From positions 1 through 64,000 of the forward strand of contig NZ_LT629969.1 of the NCBI RefSeq assembly GCF_900104665.1: a DNA stretch of 64,000 nt. The letters are read 5' to 3'. This DNA comes from Traorella massiliensis (GTDB lineage: Bacteria > Bacillota_I > Bacilli_A > Erysipelotrichales > Erysipelotrichaceae). The notes under the pieces were generated by a model, which saw only the letters and a list, made by a program, of their open reading frames with translations, did no database searches and was not told the origin of the DNA. The position numbers were made by a program, and so were the translations under genes. Below are positions 41,069 through 48,726 of the stretch, piece after piece (position 1 is the stretch's first letter; each line of letters begins with the position of its first letter).

Positions 41069-43836
41069 TGAAAAAAGTTTCCGTTATTATGCCAATCTAT
41101 AATGTTGACAAGTATCTTGATCGAAGTATTGATTCTTTGCTTAGACAGACACTTGAGGACATTGAGATTATTTTGATTGATGATGGAAGTACAGATCATT
41201 CAAAAGAAATCATTAAAAAATATCAGCAACTATATCCTGATAAGATCATTGCTCGTTTTATAAAAAATAGTGGAGCGGCTCATGCGAGAAATATCGGTTT
41301 AGAATTAGCACAGGGTGAATATATAGGTTTTGTTGATAGTGATGATTATGTAGATAGAACGATGTTTGAAAAGCTTTATCAGTTGGCTAAATCTGATCAA
41401 GCAGATATTACGACTTGTGGATATTATCGTATAGATTATAAAGATATTCAGCGTAGGGATATTGCAGCCCATAAATGTTTTGGAAAAAATGTATTTCAAG
41501 CACCAGATTTACTTATAAATAATGTTCCATATATCTGGAATAAGTTATTTAAACGTTCACTTATTGAAAGTACAGGGATAAAGTTTGAAGAAAATCTTCA
41601 TATTTTTGAGGATTTAGTTTTTACGTTCAAATTATTTTTAAAAGCAAATCGTATTTCGAGAGTTAATGAAGCCTTATATAGTTATATATTTTCACGAAAC
41701 GATTCATTGACTTTTACATTTTCAAGTAAAAGATTTGATTTGTTTGCGGCATTCGATTCACTGATTCGTTATTATAAAGAAAATAATTGTTTTTATCATT
41801 TTGATGAAGAGCTTCTTTTTATCTTGATGAATCATATTTATGTGGTATGTGGTAGTGAAGTTTCTTTGTCAAATTTGCCATTAAAATATAAATTTATTAA
41901 TCAAGGTTTTGAGTATATGGAGAAAAACTATCCATATTGGAAAGACTATGTTGTATATTATAGGAAATATAAAAAGAATAAATTTTTATATTCTAAAAAA
42001 ATGTATTGGCGTCTTTATTCACTATTACCAAGAAATTTGCGTATTTTAAAGAAACATTTTAATGCATTTGTGCATAATTTAAATTTTAATCGTGCTGGCA
42101 GTTATTACTATAGGGCATATAAAAACACTAATCTTAAAGAGAAACGTATTTTAGTTAATTCTCAGCATGGTGTAACATTAAACGGTAATATGTTTTATAT
42201 ATTAAAGGAGCTATGCTCTAATGAAGATTATTACAATTATGAAATAGGAATTACTTATAAAAATGATAGAGCATTGAGTCATTTTAAAAAACTGATTGAA
42301 GAATATGGTTTTGTCAATCGAAAACTTGTTTATTTAAAAAATAACAGTAAAGAGTATGCAGGTTTTCTTGCAACTTCTAAGTATTTGTTTAATGATACGA
42401 GTTTTCCGGTTTATTTTATAAAAAAAGAAGGGCAAGTTTATCTTAATACGTGGCATGGAACACCTTTAAAGACATTAGGCAGAAGTACAGCCAATGATTA
42501 TTATGATATCGCAAATTTACAGAAAAACTTTGTGGCTGCAGATTATTTACTTTATCCAAGCTCTTATATGACAAGATGGATGCTCAGGGACTATATGTTA
42601 AGGGGGATAGCTGAAAATAAGATTCTGCAATGTGGATATCCAAGAAATGAAATATTTTTCGATCAGGAAAGGGGAGCATTGCTTCGTGAACAATATGGTT
42701 TTAAAAATAAGCAAGTAATTGCATATATGCCAACATGGCGTGGGAATTTACGAAGCGTCGATGCCGGTCAAAAAGATGAGCTTCAATATATGCTTGATGA
42801 AATAGATTGTAAATTGAATGATGATCAAGTAATGGTTGTAAATTTGCATCCATATGTTAGTAATTCAATTAACTATAATGTTTATAGGCATATTTATAAA
42901 TTCCCGGATCATTTAGAAACATATGATTTTTTAAACTGTTCTGATATTTTGGTAACGGATTATTCAAGTGTATTCTTTGATTATGCTGTATCAAAAAAGA
43001 AAATTATTTTGTTTGCCTACGATGAAGAAGAATATTTCCACGATCGTGGGGTATATATGAATTTTGCGGAACTTCCTTTTGTAAAGGTGAATACTGTAGA
43101 TGATTTAATTGCGGAAATAAATACAAATGAAAACAATGTTGATTATTCTGCTTTTATTGACACTTATTGCCATTATGATAAAAATGATGTTTCAAAGCAG
43201 ATATGTGAGCAGGTGATCCAAAATAAAAAAACATCTCTTCATATAGATCAATTGCAAATTAGTCAAAAAAAGTTGCTTGTTTTTGCGAATGATTTCAGAG
43301 ATGTGCATATCGTAGATCAGTTGAAAGATCTTTTTGCGAATGTGAACATGAACAACGGATTGATTTATTTAACTTACGTTACTAAAGAAATACGTGATCG
43401 TTTATTTCTTAAAGAACTGCCACGAAAGATTAACTATATGGGAGTTTTAAATGCTTTTAGCTGCAATCCACCCATTGACTGTATTTTGTTGAGTTTAATA
43501 GAGAATCATCCAATCATTTACCGAATCTTCAAGCATAGAATTCATAAGGCAATTTTAAGAGAATGGAAAAGAGCTTATCATAATATAAATTTTGATACAT
43601 GTGTAGTATTTGGTTATGAAAGTGTAAAGAATATTCTTATGGCTGTATTGTCAAAAGGGAAAAAGGTACTTTATATTACTGATGCAAATGATTTTAACAA
43701 TCGTGTACCAAAGTCTGTTTATGAAAAGTTTGATTATGTTATTTATAGGAATAAAACTGTAAAACGACAATGTTTATATCAGGGAAATAATGTTTTAGTA
43801 AAGGAATTGTTGTCGTTTGATGAATTTTTTAAATAA
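41068..43836 (+). CDS. Bifunctional GT2 glycosyltransferase / TagF-type glycerophosphotransferase
   Basis: 922 residues. Residues 1-250 form a GT2 glycosyltransferase with VIMPIYNVDKYL, DDGSTD and the DxD-like DSDDY. Residues about 350-690 form a TagF domain with TWHGTPLKTLGRS, YMPTWRGN, NLHPYV and SDILVTDYSSVFFDYA. The last 200 residues are a separate domain I do not recognise; YITDANDFNNRVPK suggests a glycosyltransferase-like fold. It could alternate or couple sugar and glycerol phosphate addition. AAAGGAG precedes ATG 41068. Confidence 0.88.
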   Translation: MKKVSVIMPIYNVDKYLDRSIDSLLRQTLEDIEIILIDDGSTDHSKEIIKKYQQLYPDKIIARFIKNSGAAHARNIGLELAQGEYIGFVDSDDYVDRTMFEKLYQLAKSDQADITTCGYYRIDYKDIQRRDIAAHKCFGKNVFQAPDLLINNVPYIWNKLFKRSLIESTGIKFEENLHIFEDLVFTFKLFLKANRISRVNEALYSYIFSRNDSLTFTFSSKRFDLFAAFDSLIRYYKENNCFYHFDEELLFILMNHIYVVCGSEVSLSNLPLKYKFINQGFEYMEKNYPYWKDYVVYYRKYKKNKFLYSKKMYWRLYSLLPRNLRILKKHFNAFVHNLNFNRAGSYYYRAYKNTNLKEKRILVNSQHGVTLNGNMFYILKELCSNEDYYNYEIGITYKNDRALSHFKKLIEEYGFVNRKLVYLKNNSKEYAGFLATSKYLFNDTSFPVYFIKKEGQVYLNTWHGTPLKTLGRSTANDYYDIANLQKNFVAADYLLYPSSYMTRWMLRDYMLRGIAENKILQCGYPRNEIFFDQERGALLREQYGFKNKQVIAYMPTWRGNLRSVDAGQKDELQYMLDEIDCKLNDDQVMVVNLHPYVSNSINYNVYRHIYKFPDHLETYDFLNCSDILVTDYSSVFFDYAVSKKKIILFAYDEEEYFHDRGVYMNFAELPFVKVNTVDDLIAEINTNENNVDYSAFIDTYCHYDKNDVSKQICEQVIQNKKTSLHIDQLQISQKKLLVFANDFRDVHIVDQLKDLFANVNMNNGLIYLTYVTKEIRDRLFLKELPRKINYMGVLNAFSCNPPIDCILLSLIENHPIIYRIFKHRIHKAILREWKRAYHNINFDTCVVFGYESVKNILMAVLSKGKKVLYITDANDFNNRVPKSVYEKFDYVIYRNKTVKRQCLYQGNNVLVKELLSFDEFFK

Positions 43837-43891
43837 ATTTTCTTTAAAAAAGTGAAAAATCTTAATCTTTGATTTTTTTCATAAATAACTC

Positions 43892-43897
43892 TATAAT
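43892..43897 (+). promoter_or_regulatory. -10 element before map
   Basis: TATAAT, 17 bases before the map ATG, with no clear -35. A weak AT-only hairpin (about 43855-43882) between the teichoic acid cluster and map may be a terminator. Confidence 0.4.
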
Positions 43898-43913
43898 AGA
43901 AACGGTGATAAAA

Positions 43914-44783
43914 ATGATATATTCAAAAAATGGTGCCTGCTGGTGCGGTAGTAAAAAGAAATATAAGCATTGTCATTATGAGTTTGATCAAAAACTGATA
44001 CAGATGAAAATGCAAGGATATGAAGTTCCTCCAAAATCAATCATTCGGAATCAAAAAGATATTCAGATCTTAAGGGAAAGTGCCAAGATCAATACGGCAG
44101 TATTGGATGCAGTTGCAAAAAAAATTTGTGAAGGAATGAGTACTCAGGAAATTGATGATATCGTAACAGAGGTAACGCATGCACATCATGCGAAATGTGC
44201 TCCTTATCGCTATGAAGGATATCCTAAGAGCGTTTGTACGAGCATTAATGAGGTCGTTTGTCATGGTATTCCTGATAGTAAACGTATCTTAAAGAGTGGG
44301 GATATTGTCAATGTTGATGTATCGACAATTTTTAAAGGATATTTTTCAGATGCAAGTCGTATGTTTATGATCGGTGAAGTCAGTGACAATGCCAGAAAAT
44401 TAGTTGAAGTTACCCGTCAGGCCTTACAGGCAGGCTTAGATGCCTTAAAACCTTGGGGTACACTGGGAGATATCGGTCATGCCATTCAACAGGTAGCAGA
44501 AAGCAATGGCTATAATGTCGTGCGTGTTTTTGGTGGCCATGGGGTTGGAAAAGAGTTTCATGAAGAACCTTTTGTAGCACATGTGGGAAGACCTAATACA
44601 GGAATGGTAACAGCTCCAGGAATGACTTTTACGATTGAACCGATGATCAATGAAGGTACGTATGATGTGGAGATCGATCCGGAAGATGGATGGACAGTAA
44701 CAACGAAGGATAAGAAGCTGAGCGCTCAATGGGAAGTCATGGTATTAGTTACCGAAGATGGTTATGAAATACTGACACAGTAA
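43914..44783 (+). CDS. map: Type I methionine aminopeptidase with N-terminal SEC-C zinc motif
   Basis: 289 residues. Removes the initiator methionine from new proteins. The metal ligands lie in VDVSTIFKGYFSDASR (two Asp), GHGVGKEFHEEP (His), FTIEPM (Glu) and QWEVMV (Glu). An added N-terminal zinc-binding SEC-C segment, CWCGSKKKYKHCH, may aid ribosome binding. ATG 43914 follows GGTG; the longer frame lacks a site. Normal for clostridial-type MetAP. Confidence 0.94.
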   Translation: MIYSKNGACWCGSKKKYKHCHYEFDQKLIQMKMQGYEVPPKSIIRNQKDIQILRESAKINTAVLDAVAKKICEGMSTQEIDDIVTEVTHAHHAKCAPYRYEGYPKSVCTSINEVVCHGIPDSKRILKSGDIVNVDVSTIFKGYFSDASRMFMIGEVSDNARKLVEVTRQALQAGLDALKPWGTLGDIGHAIQQVAESNGYNVVRVFGGHGVGKEFHEEPFVAHVGRPNTGMVTAPGMTFTIEPMINEGTYDVEIDPEDGWTVTTKDKKLSAQWEVMVLVTEDGYEILTQ

Positions 44784-44792
44784 GGAGAGAAA

Positions 44793-45314
44793 ATGAAAGA
44801 ACTATTATTTGTCGTGGATATGGTCAATGGTTTTGTGAAAGAAGGTAGCATGCATGATGCGAAGATCATGGATATTGTAGAAGTGATTCAAAAAGAATGT
44901 GAAGCCCATGAAGATCGTTTATTTATTGCTGATACACATGAAAAAGAGGCAATGGAATTTAGAAGTTTTCCGCCTCATTGTATCAAAGGAACTTCTGAAT
45001 CAGAAATCATTGATGAATTAAAGCCTTATGTAAAAGAAGTGTTAGAAAAAAATTCTACGAATACTTTTCATGTCTTAAATAAAGCAATCTTAAAAGATTA
45101 TGATTCTTTTAAGATCGTAGGCTGCTGCAGCGACATCTGTGTGATGCAGCTAGCTCTTAGTCTTAAGACTTATCTAAATCAGATGAATATGACGCAGCCT
45201 GTTAGAGTTGTAGAAAAAGGAATTGCAACTTATGATGCACCATATCATCCAGCAAAGCAATATCATCAAATAGCTCTTCAGCTAATGGAACAGGCAGGAA
45301 TTATGATTGAATAA
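44793..45314 (+). CDS. Isochorismatase-family cysteine hydrolase, nicotinamidase-like
   Basis: 173 residues. Catalytic Asp in VVDMVNGF, the HCIKGTSESEI loop typical of nicotinamidases and the catalytic Cys in CCSDICVMQLALSLKTY. The probable reaction is nicotinamide to nicotinate for NAD salvage. The first-motif DMVNGFV and FPPHC support this over isochorismatase. AAGGAG before the ATG, nine bases after map. Confidence 0.85.
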   Translation: MKELLFVVDMVNGFVKEGSMHDAKIMDIVEVIQKECEAHEDRLFIADTHEKEAMEFRSFPPHCIKGTSESEIIDELKPYVKEVLEKNSTNTFHVLNKAILKDYDSFKIVGCCSDICVMQLALSLKTYLNQMNMTQPVRVVEKGIATYDAPYHPAKQYHQIALQLMEQAGIMIE

Positions 45315-45336
45315 AGCGAGTTTTCGCTTTTTTTTG
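45313..45336 (+). terminator. Intrinsic terminator
   Basis: AAAGCGA (45313-45319) pairs with TCGCTTT (45324-45330), followed by further T. Confidence 0.7.
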
Positions 45337-45353
45337 TATACAAAAAGATAATC

Positions 45354-45438
45354 CAACTGACAGTTGAGTAAAATACAACGAAGCGTTGATAGATTCAACT
45401 GGCAATCTGTTCTCTTTTTCTCTTCTTAATTCTATAAT
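45354..45438 (+). promoter_or_regulatory. Candidate operators and -10 before the XRE operon
   Basis: Two inverted repeats, CAACT-GAC-AGTTG (45354-45366) and GTTGA-N5-TCAAC (45385-45399), lie upstream of TATAAT (45433-45438). They share the CAACT/AGTTG half-site and lie 31 bp apart, so they may be operator sites for the XRE protein encoded next. Confidence 0.4.
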
Positions 45439-45463
45439 GAAGGCATGAAAGGTGGTAGAAACT

Positions 45464-45556
45464 ATGAAATACTATTATCATGAAGAAGAAGTCAGAGATG
45501 AATTGAAAAGAGAACAGGAAAAAATGATCGCAGCTCTTTTGAGAAAGGAAAGATAG
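45464..45556 (+). CDS. 30-residue charged mini-protein
   Basis: ATG 45464 with AAGGTGG nine bases before. The sequence is almost wholly charged or aromatic (KYYYHEEEVRDELKREQEK, then a short LL helix) and predicted to be helical and soluble. It ends two bases before the XRE gene, which suggests cotranscription and maybe coupling. The family is not recognised. Confidence 0.5.
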   Translation: MKYYYHEEEVRDELKREQEKMIAALLRKER

Positions 45557-45558
45557 CC

Positions 45559-46053
45559 ATGAAAACACTAGGAACAAAAATTGCCGAATATCGCAAGCTT
45601 AAGAAAATGACACAGGAAGAATTAGCTTCTAAGCTGAATGTCTCCTCACAGGCAGTCAGCAAGTGGGAGAATGATCTAAGCATTCCCGATCTGCCGATTC
45701 TGATCGAATTATCGGATATTTTCAATGTATCTTTGGATGAACTGATCCGCCAGAAAGAGAATGCAGAAATAGCAAGAGTCGTAGAGCCCCAGCTAAGAAA
45801 GGATCCGGAGCAGATGATGGTGAAGATCGTGATCAATTCAAGCGATGGAGATAAGGTGAGGATCAATCTTCCCATTCCGCTTGTCAAGGCAGGGATGGCG
45901 ATTGGAATGAGCATGCCCCAGGTAAACGGCAAGGACGCATTGCAGGGGATTGACTTTGAACAGATCATGAAGCTGGTAGATCAGGGACTGGTAGGAAAGC
46001 TGATTGAGATTGAAAGTGCAGATGGAGATCACATAGAGATCTTTGTGGAGTAA
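45559..46053 (+). CDS. XRE-family regulator with C-terminal SHOCT/LiaX-like domain
   Basis: 164 residues. An HTH_3 domain at 5-60 (MTQEELASKLNVSSQAVSKWEN) is joined to a C-terminal domain with KIVINSSDGDKVRINLPIPLV and IESADGDHIEIFV, similar to domains found in envelope-stress YvlB/LiaX-type proteins, from memory. The gene is richer in G+C than its neighbours, with codons such as CCC and CTG, which may mean recent transfer. The next gene shares the C-terminal domain. Confidence 0.8.
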   Translation: MKTLGTKIAEYRKLKKMTQEELASKLNVSSQAVSKWENDLSIPDLPILIELSDIFNVSLDELIRQKENAEIARVVEPQLRKDPEQMMVKIVINSSDGDKVRINLPIPLVKAGMAIGMSMPQVNGKDALQGIDFEQIMKLVDQGLVGKLIEIESADGDHIEIFVE

Positions 46054-46054
46054 T

Positions 46055-46309
46055 ATGAAAATCTATATACATGAACCAGAAGAAGAAAAGGACATACGGC
46101 TTACAATCCCCAATGGAGTGATCTTCAACAAATTAGGAGCCATGATCGCCGGCAGAGTCATTGAAGAGAATACTCAAGAAAATACGATCACCAAAGAACA
46201 GCTAAAAAGACTGATGAAAGAAATAAAGCGATATGTCAAACAATTTGGACATTTTGACTTGGTACATATCGAAACAAGTGATGGCAATTTTCTAAAAATA
46301 TGTTTATAA
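46055..46309 (+). CDS. Small partner of the XRE regulator (shared C-terminal domain)
   Basis: 84 residues starting one base after the XRE gene stop; GTGGAG precedes ATG 46055. RLTIPNGVIFNKLGA matches RINLPIPLVKAGMA of the XRE protein, and HIETSDGNFLKICL matches EIESADGDHIEIFV. The product is thus a stand-alone copy of the regulator's C-terminal domain without the DNA-binding part. It may pair with the regulator. Confidence 0.7.
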   Translation: MKIYIHEPEEEKDIRLTIPNGVIFNKLGAMIAGRVIEENTQENTITKEQLKRLMKEIKRYVKQFGHFDLVHIETSDGNFLKICL

Positions 46310-46367
46310 TTCATGTTTTTAATCGTAGAAACTAATAATTTTTGTTAAAATAGTATTGAGGTGAGAA

Positions 46368-47528
46368 ATGATGAATAAGCATTATGATCATTGGCTAGAA
46401 TGCGATAAAAGTTTTGAAATATATGATTGTTTACAGGATCAAGAGGCATATTGGGTAAAAACAAAAGATACGATCTTCTATGTAGAAGGCGGTGGCATGG
46501 AGAGAGATACAGGAACGATCAATGATGTAGAAGTAGAAGATATTTATTATGAAAATGGCTTTTATTATCATAAGACACGTGTACCACTCACAGGAATGGC
46601 CCATATGAAAGTAGATGTTGAACAACGTATCTGGAAAGCGCAGATTCATAGCGGTTCACATCTGCTTTGCGGATGGATCAATAAAAAGTATCATGCGAAA
46701 ACGATTGCCTTTTTTACTCATGAAGATATGAGCGGGTGTGAAATGGAATTCACTTCTATGGATGATTCATTGATGAATCAGATTGAAAGAGAAGTCAATG
46801 AATACATCGTTCAAGATCTGCCGATCCATATCATATATCCTACTGCTCAGGAAGCTAAAAAACATGTTTCTGACAGCAAATTAGATCATGATGAGCTTCG
46901 TGCTGTCTTAATTGGAGATATCGACTATAATATGTGCGGTTGTATCCATGTGCCTTCATTACGTTATCTGCAGGCAATGAAGCTGTTGAGCTATGAGAGA
47001 ACAACTCGTGGATATAAGTTATTTTTTGTCTGTGGCAATCAGCTTTTAAAAACATATGGTCATCAATTAAATATTTTGGATGCATGTGCTAAGAATTTTA
47101 ATACAGCACAAAGCGAAATTTATCCGAGCCTTTTAAAGCTTCGTCAAGATATGAAAGAGCTAAAGGCAAGTGAAGCAGCATGGAAACAACGTTTCCTTGA
47201 TCTGCGCATTCAAATATTGGGGGAAAGTCAAGAAGTCTATATCGTAACAGAAATGGATGATTTAGATATCAAATCTTTTCAAATATTATGTTCAACGGTT
47301 GTTCGGAATTATCCAAAAGGACTTTTCTGTGTATGTAAAGATCATGACCGATGTCATGTCATCATTGCACACCATCCTTCATTATCTTTTAAATCAAATG
47401 AGCTATTTAAATCTCTTGCGGAAAAGTTTCATCTTCGTGGCGGCGGAAATCCTGGAATGGCTCAGGGTGGCGGGACTTACGATGCCAACATCCTAGAAGA
47501 ACTAAAGATAATTGTTGAAAATCTTTAA
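46368..47528 (+). CDS. AlaX-type alanyl-tRNA editing protein with DHHA1 domain
   Basis: 386 residues. Deacylates mischarged tRNA(Ala). Zinc ligands are in HSGSHLLCG (HxxxH) and CGCIHVPSL (CxxxH), and the C-terminal RGGGNPGMAQGGG is the DHHA1 motif. This is the long AlaX form. ATG 46368 follows GAGGTGAG. It is followed by 600 bases without a protein gene. Confidence 0.85.
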   Translation: MMNKHYDHWLECDKSFEIYDCLQDQEAYWVKTKDTIFYVEGGGMERDTGTINDVEVEDIYYENGFYYHKTRVPLTGMAHMKVDVEQRIWKAQIHSGSHLLCGWINKKYHAKTIAFFTHEDMSGCEMEFTSMDDSLMNQIEREVNEYIVQDLPIHIIYPTAQEAKKHVSDSKLDHDELRAVLIGDIDYNMCGCIHVPSLRYLQAMKLLSYERTTRGYKLFFVCGNQLLKTYGHQLNILDACAKNFNTAQSEIYPSLLKLRQDMKELKASEAAWKQRFLDLRIQILGESQEVYIVTEMDDLDIKSFQILCSTVVRNYPKGLFCVCKDHDRCHVIIAHHPSLSFKSNELFKSLAEKFHLRGGGNPGMAQGGGTYDANILEELKIIVENL

Positions 47529-47530
47529 AT

Positions 47531-47585
47531 CACACAATTTAACACGTTTTAAATAAAATTATCCGATAAGAATCGGATATATTAT
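47531..47585 (+). promoter_or_regulatory. Promoter of small RNA unit 1
   Basis: CACACAATTTAACA (47531-47544) lies 49 bp before TATTAT (47580-47585). There is no -35. An extra inverted repeat ATCCGAT-AAG-AATCGGAT lies just before the -10 in this unit only. Confidence 0.6.
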
Positions 47586-47588
47586 AAG

Positions 47589-47711
47589 TGTACAAGGAAA
47601 TACTTGTACATTGAAAATAAATGTCCCCTAAATTTATTTTCATTCATATTCTATCCCCTTATATATAATTTAATTTATTACAAAGAACATGCTCCCCCTA
47701 GCATGTTTTTT
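47589..47711 (+). ncRNA. Predicted C-rich-loop small RNA 1
   Basis: About 123 nt. Hairpin 1: TGTACAAG (47589-47596) with CTTGTACA (47603-47610). Hairpin 2: TGAAAATAAAT (47612-47622) with ATTTATTTTCA (47632-47642), loop GTCCCCTAA. A single-stranded TATCCCCTTA follows. Hairpin 3 is the terminator: AACATGCT with AGCATGTT, loop CCCCCT, then six T. Three copies of CCCCU are exposed, as in base-pairing small RNAs that bind ribosome sites. No ORF is present. Confidence 0.75.
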
Positions 47712-47730
47712 GTTTGCAAGTATTGTGTTT

Positions 47731-47785
47731 CACATAATTTAACACTGTTATCATATATTCATTTGATTTAAAAAAGATATATTAT
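47731..47785 (+). promoter_or_regulatory. Promoter of small RNA unit 2
   Basis: CACATAATTTAACA (47731-47744) lies 49 bp before TATTAT (47780-47785). No -35 is seen. Confidence 0.6.
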
Positions 47786-47788
47786 AAA

Positions 47789-47906
47789 TGTACAGAAAAA
47801 CATCTCTGTACAAGAATAATTTTTTTCATTCATATTTTATCCCCTTTTAAAAACATGACAAAAGATCATGACAAAAAATGTGCGTATCCCCTAACGCACA
47901 TTTTTT
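47789..47906 (+). ncRNA. Predicted C-rich-loop small RNA 2
   Basis: About 118 nt. Hairpin 1 is TGTACAGA (47789-47796) with TCTGTACA (47805-47812); compared with unit 1, two base pairs are changed on both sides, which keeps the stem. Hairpin 2 is degenerate and lacks the CCCCT loop, but CATGA (47854) and TCATG (47866) can pair. TATCCCCTTT follows CATTCATATTT. The terminator is a 13-bp stem (47873-47885 with 47894-47906) with loop ATCCCCTA. Confidence 0.72.
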
Positions 47907-47923
47907 GATATAAAAATTCATTT

Positions 47924-47978
47924 CACATAATTTACCATGAATTCTAGGCATTTATTTGAAGGCTTTCATGTATATTAT
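47924..47978 (+). promoter_or_regulatory. Promoter of small RNA unit 3
   Basis: CACATAATTTACCA (47924-47937) lies 49 bp before TATTAT (47973-47978). No -35 is seen. Confidence 0.6.
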
Positions 47979-47981
47979 AGG

Positions 47982-48107
47982 TGTACAAGGAAATACTTGT
48001 ACAGTTGAAAATAAAGAACCCCTAATTTATTTTCATTCATATTCTATCCCCTTTAAAAATAATAATTGAGTAAAAGATGTGTGTCCCCTAGCACATCTTT
48101 TACTTTT
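47982..48107 (+). ncRNA. Predicted C-rich-loop small RNA 3
   Basis: About 126 nt. Hairpin 1 is TGTACAAG (47982-47989) with CTTGTACA (47996-48003). Hairpin 2 is TGAAAATAAA (48006-48015) with TTTATTTTCA (48026-48035), loop GAACCCCTAA. TATCCCCTTT follows. The terminator is GTAAAAGATGTG (48070-48081) with CACATCTTTTAC (48092-48103), loop with GTCCCCTA, and TTTT. The stem sequence is unrelated to those of units 1 and 2 while the loop is kept. Confidence 0.75.
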
Positions 48108-48138
48108 GTCTTATAATAGAAAAAAGGAATGAATATGT

Positions 48139-48690
48139 ATGAAAATAGAACCCAAAAGATGTACTTTAAAAAATGGTAAAGAAGTATTATTGGCAAGTCC
48201 TACAGCTAAAGATGCTGCCCAGCTGATTGCTTATATGAAAAAAACTGCAGAAGAAAGTGAAAATTTAGTTCGTTATCCAGAAGAATTAGTGTTAACACTT
48301 CAGGATGAAGAGAGAATGCTTGAAAATATAGAGAAAAATGAAAGAGAGTGTTTTGTTTCAGCATTCATAGATGGGAAAATTAAGGGGAATGCTTCGTTAA
48401 GCTGTATTGGAGAACGTATAAAATTAAAACATCGCTGTGGTCTTGGAATGGCTGTATTTGAAGAGGTACAGGGAATTGGATTAGGGTCTTTGCTGATGGA
48501 TGAGATCTTAGATCATGCAGTGAAGTTTGGATATGAACAAATCGAACTAGAAGTTCGTGCAGATAATGAAAAAGCTCTTTCTCTTTATAAGAAAAAGGGC
48601 TTTGAGGAATGTGGACAAATTTATCATGGGTTTAAATTGAAAAATGGAGAGTATGTAGATTTGCTCATGATGATTTGTCGATTAAAATAA
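48139..48690 (+). CDS. GNAT-family N-acetyltransferase
   Basis: 183 residues. The acetyl-CoA region EVQGIGLGSLLMDEILDHA and NEKALSLYKKKGFEECG are typical GNAT motifs, resembling the YhhY group. AAAGGA is somewhat far (12 bases) from the ATG. TATAAT at 48112-48117 comes directly after the terminator of small RNA 3, so it has its own start. The substrate is unknown. Confidence 0.85.
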   Translation: MKIEPKRCTLKNGKEVLLASPTAKDAAQLIAYMKKTAEESENLVRYPEELVLTLQDEERMLENIEKNERECFVSAFIDGKIKGNASLSCIGERIKLKHRCGLGMAVFEEVQGIGLGSLLMDEILDHAVKFGYEQIELEVRADNEKALSLYKKKGFEECGQIYHGFKLKNGEYVDLLMMICRLK

Positions 48691-48726
48691 TTGTCATTTC
48701 GACTATTTCCAAGGAAATAATTTCTT

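Larger units (their letters stand above)
47530..48107 (+). repeat. Tandem array of three homologous units of about 200 bp
   Basis: The non-coding stretch after alaX consists of three tandem units (47530-47711, 47730-47906, 47923-48107). In each, CACAYAATTTAMCA is followed exactly 49 bp later by TATTAT, then a TGTACA hairpin, a CATTCATATTYTATCCCCTT block and a terminator hairpin with a CCCCT loop. The first two units keep an exact 200-bp period; the third follows after 193 bp. Stem sequences vary between units but keep pairing. Confidence 0.9.

Noticed and set aside
47530-48107. CRISPR-like array
   Set aside because: The repeat units are about 200 bp, contain promoters and terminators and have no short identical repeats with unique spacers; no cas genes are nearby.
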